Source: Planctomycetaceae bacterium | Lineage (GTDB): Bacteria > Planctomycetota > UBA8742 > UBA2392 > JABWBM01 | Reading direction: 5' to 3' | Assembly: GCA_013360495.1 (NCBI GenBank) | Contig: JABWBM010000006.1 | Location: forward strand, 1 to 37,724 | Length of the DNA stretch: 37,724 nucleotides | Shown: positions 7,794-15,628 of the stretch, piece by piece | Layout: the number at the start of each line of letters is the position of its first letter | How positions within the stretch are numbered: the first letter of the stretch is position 1 | Notes under the pieces: model-generated | Told to the model about the DNA's origin: nothing | The model's input: only the letters and a program-made list of their open reading frames with translations | Database searches by the model: none | Translations under genes and position numbers: made by a program

Positions 7794-10700
7794 ATGACGG
7801 TTCTTACGTGGCGGCGCGCAGCGCTCCTTCTCGCCCTTGTGGCGATCGTTCTTCCTTGTGTCGCGACTTTCGCCCAGTCGGGCGTGCGCATCACCTCAAT
7901 CCGCTCGGGTCAGGTGGTGCAGGGTGGCTCCAACATGCGGCTCGAGTTTGGCAACGGCCCGGCGGCGCGTATCGAATTTACCGCTGACGGCAAGGAATGG
8001 ACCCCGCTCAACCGGAGCGGCACGAGCCCCGTGGAGATCATGATCCCGCGTGTGGATTCAAGCCGCTGCCAGATTCGCCTGACCTATGAGAGTGGCGCTG
8101 TCGCCCTCTCCGACCCATTCACCGTGGACAGCACGGCCCCGGTATCGAAGGCCATGGGCAACGCCAGCGTCCGCGCGGGCATCGTCCACGTGCCCTTCCA
8201 CGTGTTCGGCTACGACGTCGATGGTGTGTGGCTCGAATATCGCGGCGCCGATGGGCGCGTGCAGGCTACTGCCGTGATGCCGCCCGAGCAGGCCAAACGC
8301 GAAGGCTTCAAGCCACCCATGGGCGACGGGCTCTACGACGTGACCCTGCTTTCGTCGGACAGAATCGGGAACAAGGAAACCAAGGCGGCACCCGACACGC
8401 CGCAACTGTTGATCGATGCGACCAAGCCGGTCGCCACGCTCGACCTCGGCCTCGCAAAACCATACGCGTTCGGCGGCAAGACACTCAACATCACCTACAA
8501 CATCACGGAAGACAACCTCGCCGACCATCGTTTCGAATACGTTGTCGGCAAAGCCAACATCGACCGCAACGCTCGCGGCCTCCAGATTCCCGTCAAGCCC
8601 AACGGCAGCAAAGGCGTGGTGGAGTGGGAGCTCCCGCGCGAAAACCACGCGCAGGTGGCCGTGGTGCTGATCGCCGTTGATTCGTCGGGCAACGAGACGC
8701 GCACTGTATCGAACACCTTCTCACTTTTTAGCGACACGCCACAGGCGATCATCACCGGAGAAAGCCCGGTGGGAGAGAGCCGCGTTGCTTTTACGCTCGA
8801 CTACCTGTTCGCGGAAGCGCTCCGACAGGTCGTTCCGCAATACAACGTCTGGATCTACGAGGGGACGTGGAATAACAGCACCCAACGATTTGTATGGGAC
8901 AAGCAAAACGCCATCCGCGATGGCGATTTCGGCAGTAGCCCAGACAAGACCAAGATCGAAGTGGCAACCAAGAGCACAGTGAATCGAGCCTTCTGCGCTC
9001 GAATCTATGCCGGCCCGGACTTTGAGGACATCTCGGAACTCGAACCGACAGATACCACCGCGCCGGAAAGCGTATTCATTCCGAGCGCCGCTGGCGCTTC
9101 AGGATTTGGTTCCCTCGCTCGCGTCAGACTCGACGAATTGCCGCGCGAGAAACGCATGGTTCGCGAAGGCGCAACCGTCGAGTTGGCGTTCAGCCTCCCA
9201 ACAGACATTTCCGCCTATGCCGAAGTGGAGTTCCAGTATTCTCAGGATGGCGGCAAGACTTGGCCCGGAAAAATCGGTGGGCCGATCAGCGTCACCGACC
9301 GTCAATATGTCAAAGCGAGAGAATTCCGCGGGGTATTCCCCTGGACGCCCGCTGGCAATGTTGGATACGCATTGGTACGCGCCGTGACACGTCTTGAAGT
9401 GGCGGGCGTCCCCTATGAAGTGCAAGACCTCATGAACGAGGGCGTGATCGTCGACAGCACGGCGCCGAGCGGCGTCGAATTCTTGCGCGTCAAAGATCAT
9501 ATGGGCCGCGAACTCAAATCCGGCGACTACACCAATAGCCGTGAGCTCAAGGTCGAGTGGACGGCGACAGACGAGGGCGGGGCCGGTCTCTCCCATGGCA
9601 TACTCTGGGACGACACGGACAAGACCTTCGCCGATGCCGAACCCGCGCAAGTCTGGAATAACCATGGTTTCGTCGATGGCACGACCACACACTCGGCTGA
9701 CATGCGCCGCCTCGACCCGCTGGCGCAACCCTACCCGCTCAATCTTGGCCGCGACATGGCCCCCAAGGGCAAACTCGGTCTGTTTCTCGAAGCCTTTGAC
9801 CATGCAGGCAACAGCAGCCTGCGCGGGCAGATTCCGCCCAACAACCAGCCGCCGATGTTCATGCTCAATGTCGACTTCATCGCGCCCAAGGTGCGCATCA
9901 CGAAGCGTCCGGACATGAGCGATGTGCGCCCCGGCGACGTCGTCGCCATCGCATGGGAAGCGCGCGACGATCAGCCCAACCCTCGCATCGAAACATCCAT
10001 GGACCCCACGCCGGTGACGATCTACTTCGTCGACGGCAGCGGCCGGCGCACCATCGCGGGCGAGCAGTTCACGAGCCTCAAGGCTACAGGCGAAATGGCC
10101 ATCACTATCCCGCCTGTCGCGGGCGATTCGTTCACCATCCTCGTGAGCGCCATTGACCGCGCGGGCAATGAGTCCGACGCGGCCGATATGCAGGCCCACG
10201 TGCGCCTTGGTATCAGCCGCCCGAAGGTTCCGGGCGTGATGCTCACCTCGCGCGCCGGCGACCCCAAGGGCAAGGCCCACAGCTTCACCTGGGAATCCGG
10301 CAATGACATGCCGATGGAGAACATCGACAAGCTGATGCTCTGGGTCAGCATGGACAAGGGCATGAGTTGGCAGATGGCGAGCGAGTTCCTGCCCAATGCT
10401 CCCATCACCTATACCGCTGAGAAAGATGGCCACTATGCCTGGGCCTTGACGGCGTCCTCAGTCTTCGGCCTCGCGGAGCCTCCGCCAAGTTCGAGTGCCA
10501 GCATCGAGCAGCAGGTCATGCTTGACTGGACGCCGCCCATGGTCGAGCTGGAGGTCGTTGGGGAGCAGAAGGATGTGTACGTCGTCGGCGACCAGCCGCC
10601 CATGGTCCGCTATCGCATTACGGACGAAACCTTCGATCCGAATAAGGTCCGCGTTGAGATTTCCACCGGTGAAGGCGGCATACCCTTTGACGCAAGCCGC

Positions 10701-12944
10701 ACCGTGAACGGTGAATGGATGGCCATTCCCTTGACCCTCTCTGAGGGCAGTATCAGCATCCGCGTCACCGCGATCGACGACCTCGGCAATCAGGGCGAGG
10801 CGCAGCCGCTTACCCTCAACGTGCTGGGCAAGGGGAACTGGTACTTCACGTCGCCGGCCCAGAGCGCCACATGGCTTACCGGCACCCAACTCCGGTTGCA
10901 ATGGGAACGCGCGGGAGCCGTAGCCGAAAACGGCAAGGTCGACCTCTATTACGAAGAAGTGCGGCAAAGTGAAACGGGCGAATGGGCCGCCGTTGGCGAG
11001 CCCGTGGTGGTCAAGATGGGCTGCCCCGACATCGCACAGTTCGGCATGTACAAGCAGGACAAAGGCGTACCCAGCCGCGAAATGTTCGTGCGGTACCTAC
11101 TCAAGACCAAAGACGTGCGCGGCATGCCGCAGGAAGCCCGCTCCGCCGTGGTAGAAATCGTCAAGCCGACACCAGTTCCTTCGGTACGTACCGACGAGGA
11201 ATACATCGACGGCCTGAAGGAGCACCCCGCCACGGTCGTGGTGCGCAATGCAAGCGGCGGCGCATACGAACTGCCGCCGAAGATCGTGCGCCTCTACTAC
11301 AAGTATTACGCCCCCGGCTCCGACACGCCCGCGCGCGACATTTGGGAATGGCAGGCATACGAAGTGAAATCGGGGCTCGAGCCGGGCGAAGTCAGCCGTA
11401 CGCTCGGGACCTATGACGTTGCTTTTGTTCCGACGGCCGGCGAAGGCCGTTACGAGATCGTGCCGTATTTTGAAGACGATCTTGGCAACACCAGCGCTCC
11501 GATCACCATGGAGACGCAACCGGAAGCCACGCTCGTGTTCGACGCCGCTCCGCCGGTGATGACGCTCGAGGCCGACATCGGCCCGCGTCCTTTCTATCTC
11601 GCCAATGAGATCAAGCAGCTCTACTTCACGGCTATGGACGCGACACTCAAGAAAGATTCCCTCCAGTTTGAAATCGCCAAGGTCAGCACGAACGACTGGG
11701 CGATGGTGGATTGGGTGCCGATGCTCGACGAATCGCGCGAGACGGCCACCATGATCGCCGGTTCCGTAACACCGATGTTCCCCGATGCCGAACGCTACCT
11801 GATTCGCGTGAGCGCGCTCGACGCGCTCGGACGGCGCGGCTACGCTTCTCTTGGCGGCGAGTTCCTCGCCGATCAAGGCGACTACGTCGCCGTTCAGCCG
11901 GTGGAAGCCGAAGATGCGACGGAACGTTACACCTCGAAGCACTATTCACGCCGCGGAAGCTTCCGTATTCAGGTCGAAGCCCGCAGGCCATGGGGTTCGG
12001 GGTTGAAGAGCCTCACGCTCTGGTGGCGCAAGCGCTCGCCCACGGGCGAGAGCACGCCGTGGAACTCGACGATGTTCAATGAGTGGCGCACGGTAAGCGG
12101 CTGGCAGTCCCTGCCCTTCACGGCAAAAGAGTCCGGCGATTACGAATTCATCGTCGGCAGCGAATCGGTGCGCGGCCAGCTCGAAATGGACGGCGCGCCG
12201 GAGATGGATGCCGAACCAGAACTCTATGTTTCCGTCACCGTGGACGACTACCTGTTGACCGTGGAGCCGCTCAAGCCGGCGCCGATGCCCATGACCGGCC
12301 CCGACCGGCGGGCGGAGCAATTGGCTTTCAATCGCCTGATCCCCGGCGCGGTTTACCTGCTCGAGTGGCGCATCCATAGCGGCATCTACACCACGGAAAC
12401 GAGCTTCATGATGGCGTCGGGCTTCGCCGGAAAATACGAGCCGGCCATCCTGATCGAGCGCAGCGCCACGGCGGAGCCGGAGATCAACCGCTATGTTGCC
12501 GAAACCATGCCGCGCAGGAAGGAAGGCGGGCGCTACACGCAAGAGCGGTTGATGCGCTGCTATTGGCGTTGTCCGGAGAGCCTTGCCAACACCAACCGCG
12601 CGGACTTCCATATCAAAATTATCGCCCGCGAGTCGAGCGACGCCATGCCGGAATTCCGGCGCGAAGCGTTCTCGCCGCGCTACATGATCGGCGCGACACC
12701 GAGCGCCGACGTCGAACGCAACCTGCTCTATTACCGCGCCAAGATGGAAGACGGGCGGCGCGCTATGAAGAAGGGTGAACACGCAACGGCCTTGCGCCAC
12801 TTTGGCGACGCCAAGCACGAGATCGACACGGCAGAAGTCAACCTCGCGCTTGCGGAGGCCTACGAAAAACTTGGTGAAGCGCTCAAGGCCAGGCACCATC
12901 GCACCCACGCGACCACGGTTTCCGCGCCGGACACAGCGCAGTGA
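7794..12944 (+). CDS. Giant secreted multi-domain beta-sandwich (Ig/FN3-like) protein with C-terminal TPR
   Basis: 1,716 residues. It starts with a signal peptide (MTVLTWRRAALLLALVAIVL, cleavage probably near TFAQS). The body is a string of about ten Ig-like or FN3-like modules, marked by recurring D-x-T/A-x-P junctions: DSTAPVSK, DATKPVAT, DTTAPESV, DSTAPSGV, DFIAPKVR, DWTPPMVE and DAAPPVMT. Recurring A-I/V-D-x-x-G-N strands follow (AVDSSGNET, AIDRAGNES, AIDDLGNQG). One module resembles the Ser-Thr-rich/Kre9-type fold (FTSPAQSATWLTGTQLRLQW). The last 100 residues are helical with TPR-like units (NLLYYRAKMEDGRRAMKKGE, NLALAEAYEKLGEALKARH). No catalytic domain, sortase or other C-terminal sorting signal is seen. 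A cell-surface or periplasmic structural or adhesive role is plausible. ATG 7794 is supported by GAGGGG at 7781-7786; the in-frame ATG 7779 lacks such a site. Confidence 0.75.
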   Translation: MTVLTWRRAALLLALVAIVLPCVATFAQSGVRITSIRSGQVVQGGSNMRLEFGNGPAARIEFTADGKEWTPLNRSGTSPVEIMIPRVDSSRCQIRLTYESGAVALSDPFTVDSTAPVSKAMGNASVRAGIVHVPFHVFGYDVDGVWLEYRGADGRVQATAVMPPEQAKREGFKPPMGDGLYDVTLLSSDRIGNKETKAAPDTPQLLIDATKPVATLDLGLAKPYAFGGKTLNITYNITEDNLADHRFEYVVGKANIDRNARGLQIPVKPNGSKGVVEWELPRENHAQVAVVLIAVDSSGNETRTVSNTFSLFSDTPQAIITGESPVGESRVAFTLDYLFAEALRQVVPQYNVWIYEGTWNNSTQRFVWDKQNAIRDGDFGSSPDKTKIEVATKSTVNRAFCARIYAGPDFEDISELEPTDTTAPESVFIPSAAGASGFGSLARVRLDELPREKRMVREGATVELAFSLPTDISAYAEVEFQYSQDGGKTWPGKIGGPISVTDRQYVKAREFRGVFPWTPAGNVGYALVRAVTRLEVAGVPYEVQDLMNEGVIVDSTAPSGVEFLRVKDHMGRELKSGDYTNSRELKVEWTATDEGGAGLSHGILWDDTDKTFADAEPAQVWNNHGFVDGTTTHSADMRRLDPLAQPYPLNLGRDMAPKGKLGLFLEAFDHAGNSSLRGQIPPNNQPPMFMLNVDFIAPKVRITKRPDMSDVRPGDVVAIAWEARDDQPNPRIETSMDPTPVTIYFVDGSGRRTIAGEQFTSLKATGEMAITIPPVAGDSFTILVSAIDRAGNESDAADMQAHVRLGISRPKVPGVMLTSRAGDPKGKAHSFTWESGNDMPMENIDKLMLWVSMDKGMSWQMASEFLPNAPITYTAEKDGHYAWALTASSVFGLAEPPPSSSASIEQQVMLDWTPPMVELEVVGEQKDVYVVGDQPPMVRYRITDETFDPNKVRVEISTGEGGIPFDASRTVNGEWMAIPLTLSEGSISIRVTAIDDLGNQGEAQPLTLNVLGKGNWYFTSPAQSATWLTGTQLRLQWERAGAVAENGKVDLYYEEVRQSETGEWAAVGEPVVVKMGCPDIAQFGMYKQDKGVPSREMFVRYLLKTKDVRGMPQEARSAVVEIVKPTPVPSVRTDEEYIDGLKEHPATVVVRNASGGAYELPPKIVRLYYKYYAPGSDTPARDIWEWQAYEVKSGLEPGEVSRTLGTYDVAFVPTAGEGRYEIVPYFEDDLGNTSAPITMETQPEATLVFDAAPPVMTLEADIGPRPFYLANEIKQLYFTAMDATLKKDSLQFEIAKVSTNDWAMVDWVPMLDESRETATMIAGSVTPMFPDAERYLIRVSALDALGRRGYASLGGEFLADQGDYVAVQPVEAEDATERYTSKHYSRRGSFRIQVEARRPWGSGLKSLTLWWRKRSPTGESTPWNSTMFNEWRTVSGWQSLPFTAKESGDYEFIVGSESVRGQLEMDGAPEMDAEPELYVSVTVDDYLLTVEPLKPAPMPMTGPDRRAEQLAFNRLIPGAVYLLEWRIHSGIYTTETSFMMASGFAGKYEPAILIERSATAEPEINRYVAETMPRRKEGGRYTQERLMRCYWRCPESLANTNRADFHIKIIARESSDAMPEFRREAFSPRYMIGATPSADVERNLLYYRAKMEDGRRAMKKGEHATALRHFGDAKHEIDTAEVNLALAEAYEKLGEALKARHHRTHATTVSAPDTAQ

Positions 12945-13070
12945 TGGGCGTTTCGCTCACCGATGATTGCGACATAGCCACATTGCCTTTGGCGCACTCA
13001 CGTTACGTGCAAAGTTGCGATACCGGACCGTTTTGATCCTGCTGCGTCATGCCGGCGATGTGATACCAAA

Positions 13071-13217
13071 TCTAGACCGTGTCCAAGGTTGATTTGTAGC
13101 GCCCCGCGCCCCTGCGGGGCGGACCGACCAGTAATAAGACGCCCTGCGAGGACGCAGGGCGCTACAAGGGCTACACGTTGTATATCTTCTGCAAATCAAC
13201 CTTGGACATGATCTAAA
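13071..13217. repeat. Inverted-repeat element (MITE-like) with a family A pair nested inside
   Basis: The left arm 13071-13096 and right arm 13192-13217 are inverted copies of 26 bp with about three mismatches. The inner 16 bp are perfect (GTCCAAGGTTGATTTG at 13081-13096 against 13192-13207). The interior holds a family A unit (13094-13125, arms CCCCGCG/GCGGGG) and a reversed unit (13136-13167, arms CCCTGCG/CGCAGGG). A partial arm-like sequence (CTGCAAATCAATCTTGGA) recurs near 22087-22104. The terminal inverted repeats and absence of coding capacity resemble a non-autonomous transposable element. Confidence 0.65.
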
Positions 13218-13314
13218 AGGTTGATGGATTTGATTGTGTAGTTTTTGGTTTCGTCCGATGGATACCTCATACCAATCCCCACATTGAAGAGTGATTCTTC
13301 GCGGGCATGACGAA

Positions 13315-13332
13315 CGGGGAGCCCGGTTTTTT
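13315..13332 (+). terminator. Weak candidate rho-independent terminator
   Basis: A CGGG/CCCG stem with a 3-nt loop is followed by G and six T. It is on the plus strand and could end transcription from the giant secreted protein gene, although it lies about 370 nt past that stop. The stem is short. Confidence 0.25.
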
Positions 13333-13374
13333 GTTTGGTATCAGGACTGCCGTTGGAAAGAGCGCAGTTTTTTC

Positions 13375-13854
13375 TTACGGGTGTGTTGGATGGACCGGAG
13401 GGCGGCCGCCGAAGAACGAGCGGCTTGGATGCACGGTGAATTTGCGCCGGATCGCCTCGCGCCCGAGCAACATGCGAAAGCCCATTTCGTCGCGGTTGCT
13501 GAGCGTCAATTCGATCGGCCAATTATTTCCCATGAATGAAAGCTCGGTCTCGATGACCGGGCGGAACTCCGTTTTTCCGTTAGAGCTGCGCACGCGCCGC
13601 CATTCGAGCACACGCGCTTCGCCGGTGATGCTGGTTTTCAAATCGCGCTGGAAGGGGTGAATAACGAAGCGAACCCAGGTCTCGCCGCGCTTCACGAAGA
13701 GCGAGAGATCGTAGGCGTGCAGCGCCGAGGTGCGCGCTCCGGTGTCCACCTTGACTTTGACCCATGCGACGCCAAGTTTTGGCAACGCGACCCACTCGCG
13801 CCAGCCGATCACTGGCAGCGAGCGTTTCTTCTTGAGTTTTTTCTTTTTGAGCAT
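13375..13854 (-). CDS. RimK-associated retropepsin-like (ATP-dependent zinc) peptidase
   Basis: 159 residues. A lysine-rich start is followed by the family signature around VKVDTGARTSALHA, with the catalytic-type Asp at D37. Then come the IGWREWVALPKLG lead-in, the RFVIHPFQR strand, VIETELSF and the LGREAI segment near the end. This is the PF05618 family (called zinc protease or retropepsin-like), which is often encoded beside RimK-type ATP-grasp ligases and is thought to process or reverse their peptide tags. The partner ligase starts at 15097 and ends 64 bp upstream of this gene on the same strand, so the two probably form one transcript. The substrate is unknown. Confidence 0.85.
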   Translation of the reverse strand: MLKKKKLKKKRSLPVIGWREWVALPKLGVAWVKVKVDTGARTSALHAYDLSLFVKRGETWVRFVIHPFQRDLKTSITGEARVLEWRRVRSSNGKTEFRPVIETELSFMGNNWPIELTLSNRDEMGFRMLLGREAIRRKFTVHPSRSFFGGRPPVHPTHP

Positions 13855-13918
13855 CGGTGGACCGCGCGCACTATAGCAGAAAGTCTGCGGCGCGCTGGGT
13901 ACGGAGTGCGGGGTATCT

Positions 13919-15097
13919 TTACTTCGTCTTGGCGGTGGTTTTTCGCTTAACGCGCTTTTGCGGCGTGGGCGGCAGCAGCCCTCGCAGCGCGAGCAGCTTG
14001 CCGAAGCAGACGAGCGTATCGCCGCTCATCACTTGGTCGTCGCCGCGCGGGTTGGGGAGCGTGACGCTCCCGCGCATGATGCTCAGGACGAGAATGTCCT
14101 TCTCGCGCAAGCCGATCTGGCGCAGCGCCTTGCCCACCATCGGTGAAGTGGGGGTGACGGGAATCTCGGAAACGCCGTAGCCGCTGTGCAGCGTGAGGCG
14201 TTGGCGGATGTCGACTTCGGGGAAGAGCACTTCCTCTTCGATATGCTTGACGATCTCGCCCGCGACATCGACGCCCGTGGCCGTCTCGATGCCGAAGAGT
14301 CCGGGCGACGAATTGACCTCGAGGATCAGCGGTCCGTCCTTGCTTTCGAGCATGTCGACGCCCGCCACGCGCAGGCCCATGATCTGGGCGGCCTGAAGGG
14401 CTGCATGTTCGTAGTCGGGCTCGAGCTTGATGCCTTCCGCTGAGGCGCCGCGATGGACATTGGCGCGGAACTCGCCGTCCGACGCGGTGCGGCGCATGGC
14501 GGCGACCACCTTGCCGCCGACGACGAAGGCGCGGATGTCGCGTCCGCGGCTCTCCTTGACGAAGCTCTGGATCAGCACGTTCTGGCGCGTGCTCTGCAGG
14601 GTCTCGATGATGGCTTCCGCGATCTTGGTCTGATCGGCGAGGATCACGCCGATGCCTTGAGTGCCTTCGAGCAGCTTGATCACGACGGGCGCTCCGCCGA
14701 CTTCGGTGATGGCGGGCAGTACAGCCGACTTCATCCGCACGAACGCGGTCTTGGGCAGTCCGATGCGATGACGGCTCATGATTTGAATCGAGCGCAGCTT
14801 GTCGCGCGACACCGTGATGGCGTGCGACGCGGTGAGACAGAAGACGCCCATCTGTTCGAACTGGCGCACGACGGCGGTGCCGTACATGGTGATGGACGCG
14901 CCAATACGGGGGATGACGGCGTCGGGGTCGTCGAAGGGTCTGGTGTTGTAGTGAAGGGTTGGGTTGCCGCCCTCGACGAAAATGGAGAACTTCAGCGTGT
15001 CGAAGACGTGGGGATCGTGGCCACGCTTCTTGCACGCCTCGACGAGCCGAGAAGTGCTATAGAGCTTCGGGTTGCGGGACAAAATGACGATATTCAT
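13919..15097 (-). CDS. rimK: RimK-type ATP-grasp ligase fused to a C-terminal TrkA-C/RCK-C-like domain
   Basis: 392 residues, versus about 300 for E. coli RimK. Residues 1-300 match the RimK alpha-L-glutamate ligase family throughout. The preATP region is MNIVILSRNPKLYSTSRLVEA, and PRIGASITMYGTAVVRQFE follows. ATP-grasp motifs are VVIKLLEGTQGIGV (about 138-151), FVKESRGRDIRAFVVG, and the metal-binding LILEVNSSPGLFGIE (258-271). Residues about 308-376 form an extra domain (GYGVSEIPVTPTSPMVG, LREKDILVLSIMRG, NPRGDDQVMSGDTLVCFG) that resembles TrkA-C, the ligand-binding part of K+ channel gating subunits. The C-terminus is basic. In E. coli RimK adds glutamates to ribosomal protein S6; the target here is unproven. 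The extra domain could sense a nucleotide or cyclic dinucleotide (inference). ATG 15097 was chosen because family homology begins there; AAGGA lies about 10 nt upstream. Confidence 0.85.
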   Translation of the reverse strand: MNIVILSRNPKLYSTSRLVEACKKRGHDPHVFDTLKFSIFVEGGNPTLHYNTRPFDDPDAVIPRIGASITMYGTAVVRQFEQMGVFCLTASHAITVSRDKLRSIQIMSRHRIGLPKTAFVRMKSAVLPAITEVGGAPVVIKLLEGTQGIGVILADQTKIAEAIIETLQSTRQNVLIQSFVKESRGRDIRAFVVGGKVVAAMRRTASDGEFRANVHRGASAEGIKLEPDYEHAALQAAQIMGLRVAGVDMLESKDGPLILEVNSSPGLFGIETATGVDVAGEIVKHIEEEVLFPEVDIRQRLTLHSGYGVSEIPVTPTSPMVGKALRQIGLREKDILVLSIMRGSVTLPNPRGDDQVMSGDTLVCFGKLLALRGLLPPTPQKRVKRKTTAKTK

Positions 15098-15145
15098 GCC
15101 GAAGCATTCCTTGCTACGTACACCGGGTTGTGGCTTGAAGCCGCT

Positions 15146-15151
15146 ACTATA
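15146..15151 (-). promoter_or_regulatory. Candidate -10 box for the rimK-peptidase operon
   Basis: TATAGT on the minus strand would give a start near 15139 and a leader of about 42 nt. The -35 region is weak (TTTCCC at 17 bp). It is divergent from the promoter at 15212. Confidence 0.35.
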
Positions 15152-15211
15152 GTGCCGTTCATGGCATTGGGAAATGGGCAAGGCGAAACAATCTCGCGCA
15201 GGCGCTACCCA

Positions 15212-15220
15212 TGTTATAGT
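15212..15220 (+). promoter_or_regulatory. Candidate extended -10 promoter for the zinc-ribbon/der operon
   Basis: TGTTATAGT fits an extended -10 (TG-n-TATAGT). Transcription would begin near 15226, with a very short leader containing AAAGGA before ATG 15240. No -35 is evident. Confidence 0.45.
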
Positions 15221-15239
15221 CCCGCGCGAAAGGACCGGT

Positions 15240-15626
15240 ATGGCCGCGAAGAATGTAAAGAAGGCGAAAAGACCAGCCTCTGGCAAGAAGGCCACGAAGA
15301 AGATCCCAAAGCCATTCCAATCCAAGACTACGATGCCGCTCCAGCGCAGGCGGCCCGAGGACGTGCTCGCCTCGCTTCCGGCCGAAAGCGTACTCGGCAT
15401 GGACGACGTCGCGCGCTTCCGCACGGTGTTGCGCGCTCTCGGCGCGCCTGCTCACTGCGGGAAGTGCGGCTTTACAGGACGGTATGTCCAGCGTCAGATG
15501 ATTAACGTCGAACCCGGCTCCCACTATTTTCGTGATAAACGTCAACGCTTGTACATCCACCTCATCTGCATGCAGTGCGGCCACGTCGAGATGTACTGCC
15601 CGGAAGCCATCGGGATGAACGCATAG
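15240..15626 (+). CDS. Small zinc-ribbon protein upstream of der
   Basis: 128 residues. The N-terminal 40 residues are rich in Lys and Pro, suggesting RNA or ribosome binding. A zinc-ribbon-like fold follows, with C73-x2-C76 and C110-x2-C113 plus a further C120. Between the pairs is a strand-rich segment (RYVQRQMINVEPGSHYF). I do not recognise a named family. The stop codon lies only 2 nt before the der start, and the two genes share a promoter. A role connected with ribosome assembly, where Der acts, is a reasonable guess from context only. Start ATG 15240 has AAAGGA at good spacing, whereas the upstream in-frame ATG 15174 precedes the predicted promoter. Confidence 0.7.
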   Translation: MAAKNVKKAKRPASGKKATKKIPKPFQSKTTMPLQRRRPEDVLASLPAESVLGMDDVARFRTVLRALGAPAHCGKCGFTGRYVQRQMINVEPGSHYFRDKRQRLYIHLICMQCGHVEMYCPEAIGMNA

Positions 15627-15628
15627 CC

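Noticed and set aside
9099-10433. Long minus-strand frame opposite the giant secreted protein
   Set aside because: It is the complement of a real gene with strong codon bias; its protein is His/Arg/Val-rich with no family features.
13315-13332. Strong terminator for the giant protein gene
   Set aside because: The stem is only 4 bp and lies about 370 nt past the stop; kept only as a low-confidence feature.
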